A stretch of 64,000 nucleotides of DNA from Blumeriella jaapii (Eukaryota > Ascomycota > Leotiomycetes > Helotiales > Drepanopezizaceae): positions 81,797-145,796 of the forward strand of contig VWND01000050.1 in the NCBI GenBank assembly GCA_009599575.1. The letters are read 5' to 3'. A program made the translations under genes and the position numbers. Each line of letters begins with the position of its first letter. Within the stretch, counting starts at the first letter, position 1. The notes beneath the pieces were generated by a model that saw nothing but the letters and a program-made list of their open reading frames with translations, ran no database searches and was not told the origin of the DNA. Below, one piece after another: positions 60,284 through 64,000 of this stretch.

Positions 60284-62240
60284 TAATTAAGAAAAAAAGT
60301 GAACGATTGTATTCGATTGTTAATAATAAGGTTGAGAAGCGTAAAATATGTATGTAAATTAAATGGCCACGAGTTTTATTATATCTTTTTACAGGAAAAA
60401 AAGCCGGAAAAAGTTAAATTAAAGGTTTTAAAAAGAAAAAAAGGGATTTGATTAGCGCCGAATCGATTAACGCATAACCGTTCGCTTTTAAATCGGCGAG
60501 CGCTTTTATTTTGTACGAAAAGCCATTTTTAATAAATATAACGGAGATTATTAGTAAATCGCTATTAAAAAGCTTTCGAACGTTAAAATAACGCATATCG
60601 CGCAATACGTTTTTTAAAAAAAAGGCTTTGCTTAAACCTGAGCGTTTTCCCGATTGGCGGAAAAGCTTTCGATTTTTTCGTATGCGTTTTTAAAAGTCGT
60701 CTAAAAAAAAAGTTTTCGTTTTTACTATTATTATCAAAGGGCGAATCCTCGGCCGGTTCGACTTCGTTTATATTTATTAGCTTAAAAAGGCTTTTAAATG
60801 GAACCGAAGATCGGTTCGTAAAAAATCGTGCAGATTGGCTTCGAATTTTTTTAATATAAAATAAAAAACGAGCGTTGTCGTTGGTCCGATCGAAAAAGAA
60901 AAACGCTAGGAAAAGCGTTTTAGCGTAAAGAAAAAAGAAAAACAAAGGGCTAAAAAAAAGCTTATGGAGCATTTGAACGACTTTCGTACGTACGATTTGA
61001 CTCGTAGTACGCTTTGATTAAAAACCTATCATTTTGATAAATAATAGATTTGATTAAAAAGCGATTCGCGTATAAAATTCGTTTAGCTAATTGATTTTGT
61101 TTTTTTTGACGGACGGCGGTAAGCCAATCTTTAAAAGTCGTTGTACGCGCCTATTCTAAATACAGCTTTTTTCGTAAACGCTTTGGTATTTTATCGCGAA
61201 AAGCGTTTCGAAGCTGTTTATCAATTTGTATTTAAGCGTTCGCTGCGAAAATGGAAAATCGCAGATAAAATCGCTAAAAATCGTCGTGCGTATTTATTGC
61301 AAGCATTTTGAATTCGTTTTCCGCCTTTTAAACGTTTAAAAAATCGGCCAAGAAATCGGCGACCTTTTTTATTAATTTTTCGAAAAATATAGGATCGGAA
61401 CGGTTCAAAATACGCGGGGTTAGAAACTTTTTTACCACGCTTTCGGTCTGATCGAATATATAATTTTTACGAAATCGATCGCTAGCGAAATAGTCGTAAT
61501 AAAGTTCGAGGTTGTCAAAAACTTTAGTCTTTTAATAACGTGCTTTGTAATTTTTACTATTATTTAATTTAAATTTAAAATTCGGAACGCGCTTTATACG
61601 AGCTAGTCGAAAATCAGCAAATAAATGGAAATTATAGCGTTCAAAAGGCGCGCTAAGGTTTTGGCCGTTAAAAAAAGATTCAAAAAAAATTCGCGAAAAG
61701 CGTAGAAATTGATTTGCAACGTTTATTAATTAAAATAAAACGTTGCGAAAAAAAAGAAAAGCAGCAGATTCGCGATTGGTAAAAGCACGTTCGATAAATT
61801 TTATTAAACGCTTTAATTAAAAGGTTTATCGCAATCGCATAGCTTTCAGAAATTGTCGTTTACGCTTTTGCGCTTTTTTTAATTGATTTTGCAAAAGTTT
61901 CAACTAAACGCTTTCAGCGCTAGGCTAAAAGATGGCAGGCGAAATGGTTAGCGCTCTGCCTTTTCTTTTGTTTTTTTTTTTTCAGAGAAAAAATTGTTTT
62001 TTAAAAAAAAAAGCTTTTGGAGGAAATTGCTTTTTCGCTGATTAAAAAAAAAAAGAAAATTAAAATATAATAACAGAAGCTGAAAAACTTTGCTAAAAAA
62101 AGGATCGTTAAACAAAAGCCATTTTTCGCGAAGTGCGGAAATAAGCCTTTTTACGACCGGTCGATTACTTTGGTATGATCCGTAAGGAATTCGAAAGGAA
62201 AAATAGTTTACGCCGTCGCCAGCGTAAAAAAAAAGTTATT
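60284..62240 (-). pseudogene. Gypsy B gag and protease remnant
   Basis: 60605-60417: RYFNVRKLFNSDLLIISVIF and YKIKALADLKANGYALIDSA. This is the protease, continuous with 53802-53690 once B' is removed. 60972-60600 and the region up to 62240 correspond base for base, with RIP-type differences, to plus-strand B' at 54100-55740. Confidence 0.82.
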
Positions 62241-62245
62241 AATAA

Positions 62246-62514
62246 TATAACGATTTAATCAATCGAAAAGCTAAGAGATTAGTCAAACTAATCGCCGTGT
62301 TTATATAATATAAAACGAGCTTTTGATTTTTGTAACAAAAATATTCATTTAGAATTAACAATTGCAGAAAGCAGAAGTTGCTAAAGGGAAAAAGCCTTAT
62401 ATACATAATAGTTTCCACAGTTGATAGGGAGACCCACCAGGAGACCAGGGAGCTTTGCAGCTATACGTAGTTGCTGGGGTGACACGAGAAGTGGCAACAG
62501 AGTGAATCGTCACA
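62246..62514 (-). repeat. 5' LTR of Gypsy B
   Basis: Starts TATAACGAT (RIP-altered from TGTGACGAT) and ends ATCGTCACA on the plus strand. Nearly all differences from the 37 kb LTR are C/T or G/A. ATTGT follows as the target duplication. Confidence 0.92.
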
Positions 62515-63540
62515 ATTGTACCACACTTCCGGCAGGCGCATATATTCGCAGCTAAGCATTCGCATCACGATCTCCTTGTTTTCCTGTAAACATAAGCAGA
62601 TCGCGGACCGTAAGATCTGATAAATTGATGGCCCAATCTGTTTTGGTTGAAATTATAAAAAGAATTTTTTCAAAAGTAAGGTCGTTAATCTTGGCCACGA
62701 GGGTTTTGCCTCGCTACGAAAGGTTCGATCCTCGCGGCTCTTCGCTGAAAAATGGCTAGAATGCGCCTGTTTTTCCGGGTTGAATTGAAAGCGGCGTTCG
62801 CAGTTTAATTAAATATAAATCCAATCGAAGCGCCGCCGTTCGTAGTAGATTTTTTTTTGTTTTTTAGCCGTGGTCGAAGTTTGCTTTCGAGTTTTTCAGG
62901 GTTTTAGCCATGCTCGCGTAAATGGGTGAGAGCCGGAGCGAGAGGGAAGGAATCGTCGTCAGAAAAGGCTTTTTAATTTGTAAAGCGAAAAAAGACGAAG
63001 TTGCTAGTTTTTGCGAAAACGGACGCGGATAAAAAAATGGACAAATTTGTTTTTAATGTCGTAGGCGAAATCCTTTTGATCTTTTTTGCTAATAGAACAA
63101 ACAAAAACGAAATCGTCGATTAGCTTGCCGAAATTGCGTACAACGGCGTGTCGTCGAATATATGTTATTCGTTCGATCGCATTCAAACGGCTATTAATAG
63201 CGTTCGATGCGGCGTGGTTTGCGAGCGCTCGATTACTAAAACGCAAAAAAAAAAGGAATCGTATAATTAACTCGCTGCTGATGTTTTTTCGGGGCGCTGG
63301 TTAAGATTGGTAGGAGGAAAATGGCTTTTGGTCGCGAATGAAATTCGCGTGGATTTAAGGTCTCGAGGCTACCGAAAGGACGGTTGGGAATAGCAAGCTT
63401 TATTCTGGCCCCAAATCGCGCGTAAAAAGCACGGGAGAGCTTAGAAATAGAGTTTGAAATAAAGATTTTGATACAGGAAAGTATGCCCAAAGGGCGTGGT
63501 TAAGTGTTTATTTCAAAAAAGTGCTTTTTTCTGGAAAAAT
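62515..63540 (-). mobile_element. Tad-type LINE, 5' part (ORF1 N-terminal side)
   Basis: Just outside the Gypsy B target duplication, minus-strand translation gives ENKEIVMRMLSCEYMRLPEV and continues in frame across the insertion point into YAVPDVLTTLRSHMD at 37231. Upstream minus-strand frames (63246-63004 and 63490-63236, Arg/Lys/Ser-rich) may be the rest of ORF1 or 5' UTR; the outer limit near 63540 is a guess. Confidence 0.65.
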
Positions 63541-63678
63541 AGTTGAAGGTGAGGTTTCCGTAGTGAACCTGTTGTCGACGTCGATCCACGACCTAAGCTA
63601 CGATTAGCAAGCACCGAGCTGATTCAAAAGACCGCCATACAAGTTGTTTTTCGCGAAGTATCGCTGAAAGCATGTGAT

Positions 63679-63876
63679 TCACTTACCAAGGCTAAACAGC
63701 CTTCCTTGTGCCTTCCTATTCCCCAAGACCCAAATCTTCAAGGTATCATCAGCCTTCTCTTTGTCACCTCCAAACTCAAGAAAGTCCCTGAATTGCACTT
63801 CTGGGATGCGCTTATTCTTATCCTTCACTTTATATAAAAAAAAATGCCTTGAAATTGCAGCTGTTATAATAAGCAT
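63679..63876 (-). CDS. Unrecognised exon-like fragment ending at a splice donor
   Basis: I do not recognise the family. The minus-strand frame contains KNKRIPEVQFRDFLEFGGDK, EKADDTLKIWVLGNRKAQGR, LFSLG and then a GTAAGT donor inside TTGGTAAGTGAA. It is not RIP-like, unlike its neighbours, and has balanced codon use, so it may be an exon of a host gene whose other exons lie elsewhere or outside the window. The start codon is uncertain. Confidence 0.3.
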   Translation of the reverse strand: MLIITAAISRHFFLYKVKDKNKRIPEVQFRDFLEFGGDKEKADDTLKIWVLGNRKAQGRLFSLGK

Positions 63877-64000
63877 ATATATAAATGCATCATCTTGTAC
63901 TCCTTACGCAGAATGGGGTTAGGTGCCGTGCTGGCCGGCCGAAGAATAATACCGAGGCATTCTTCGGAAAGGTTTGTGTCATTTGTGTCACGAATATTTC
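63877..64000. other. Window end, no feature recognised
   Basis: Mixed-composition sequence beyond the LINE. It contains a duplicated GTGTCATTTGTGTCA word and no frame of note. Confidence 0.4.

Larger units (their letters stand above)
37232..62514 (-). mobile_element. Gypsy LTR retrotransposon B (host element of the nest)
   Basis: 5' LTR 62246-62514 and 3' LTR 37232-37497, reading TGT...ACA on both strands. A perfect 5-bp target duplication ATTGT lies at 37227-37231 and 62515-62519. Minus-strand order: LTR, gag (about 62240-60610), protease (60605-60284 continuing at 53802), RT/RNase H (about 53190-51700), integrase (51650-51071 continuing at 45387-44319), C-terminal piece (37620-37498), polypurine GGGAGGATAG, LTR. 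It is interrupted by B' (53803-60278), Copia C (45388-51070) and Gypsy A (37626-44313). Coding parts carry many stops; the 3' end (44.3-45.3 kb) is the least mutated part. Confidence 0.92.

Noticed and set aside
62695..62760. tRNA gene with perfect B-box GGTTCGATCC
   Set aside because: An A-box-like TTGGCCACGAGGG is present, but the acceptor and anticodon stems do not fold. It lies within the LINE 5' region.

Overview
This window comes from a filamentous ascomycete (Pezizomycotina). The evidence is short introns of about 46-84 nt with GTNNGT donors, CTAAC-type branch sites and YAG acceptors; fungal versions of eIF4G, Aquarius and THOC1; an intron-bearing tRNA-Asp; and retrotransposons saturated with RIP-like C-to-T/G-to-A changes. 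I cannot name the class or genus with confidence.

The window has two compartments. From 1 to about 28.3 kb it is gene-bearing and moderately GC-rich: the 3' end of a RAD26/CSB-type repair ATPase (to 428, +), tRNA-Asp (2019-2104, -), eIF4G (4082-9041, -), a two-RING plus LON-domain E3 ligase (14932-16685, -), a THOC1 homologue (20609-23404, -) and the spliceosomal helicase Aquarius (23718-28301, +). THOC1 and Aquarius are head to head over about 310 bp, so an mRNA-export factor and a splicing factor may share a promoter. Spacers are long and full of microsatellites, homopolymers and a recurrent TACTGTAC word. A tentative Ser/Thr- and Cys-rich gene (29440-30330, -) sits at the compartment boundary.

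From about 32 kb to 63.5 kb the DNA is a Russian-doll nest of dead retrotransposons. A Tad-type LINE (minus strand) is split by Gypsy element B (37232-62514, minus, TSD ATTGT). B was then hit by three elements: Gypsy A (37626-44313, minus, TSD AGGAC), Copia C (45388-51070, plus, TSD TTATT/CTATT) and B' (53803-60278, plus, TSD GTTGG/ATTGG), a second copy of B's own family in opposite orientation. All coding frames carry stops, yet CpG is conspicuously kept while other C contexts are depleted.

The most interesting protein is the THOC1 homologue. Spliced in frame, its C-terminal quarter (residues about 602-782 of 850) is a guanylate-kinase-like domain with a broken P-loop, which looks like a pseudo-enzyme fused to a THO/TREX subunit. 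Three single-base frameshifts, two in eIF4G and one in Aquarius, look like sequence or assembly indels, because one-base corrections restore continuous conserved frames.
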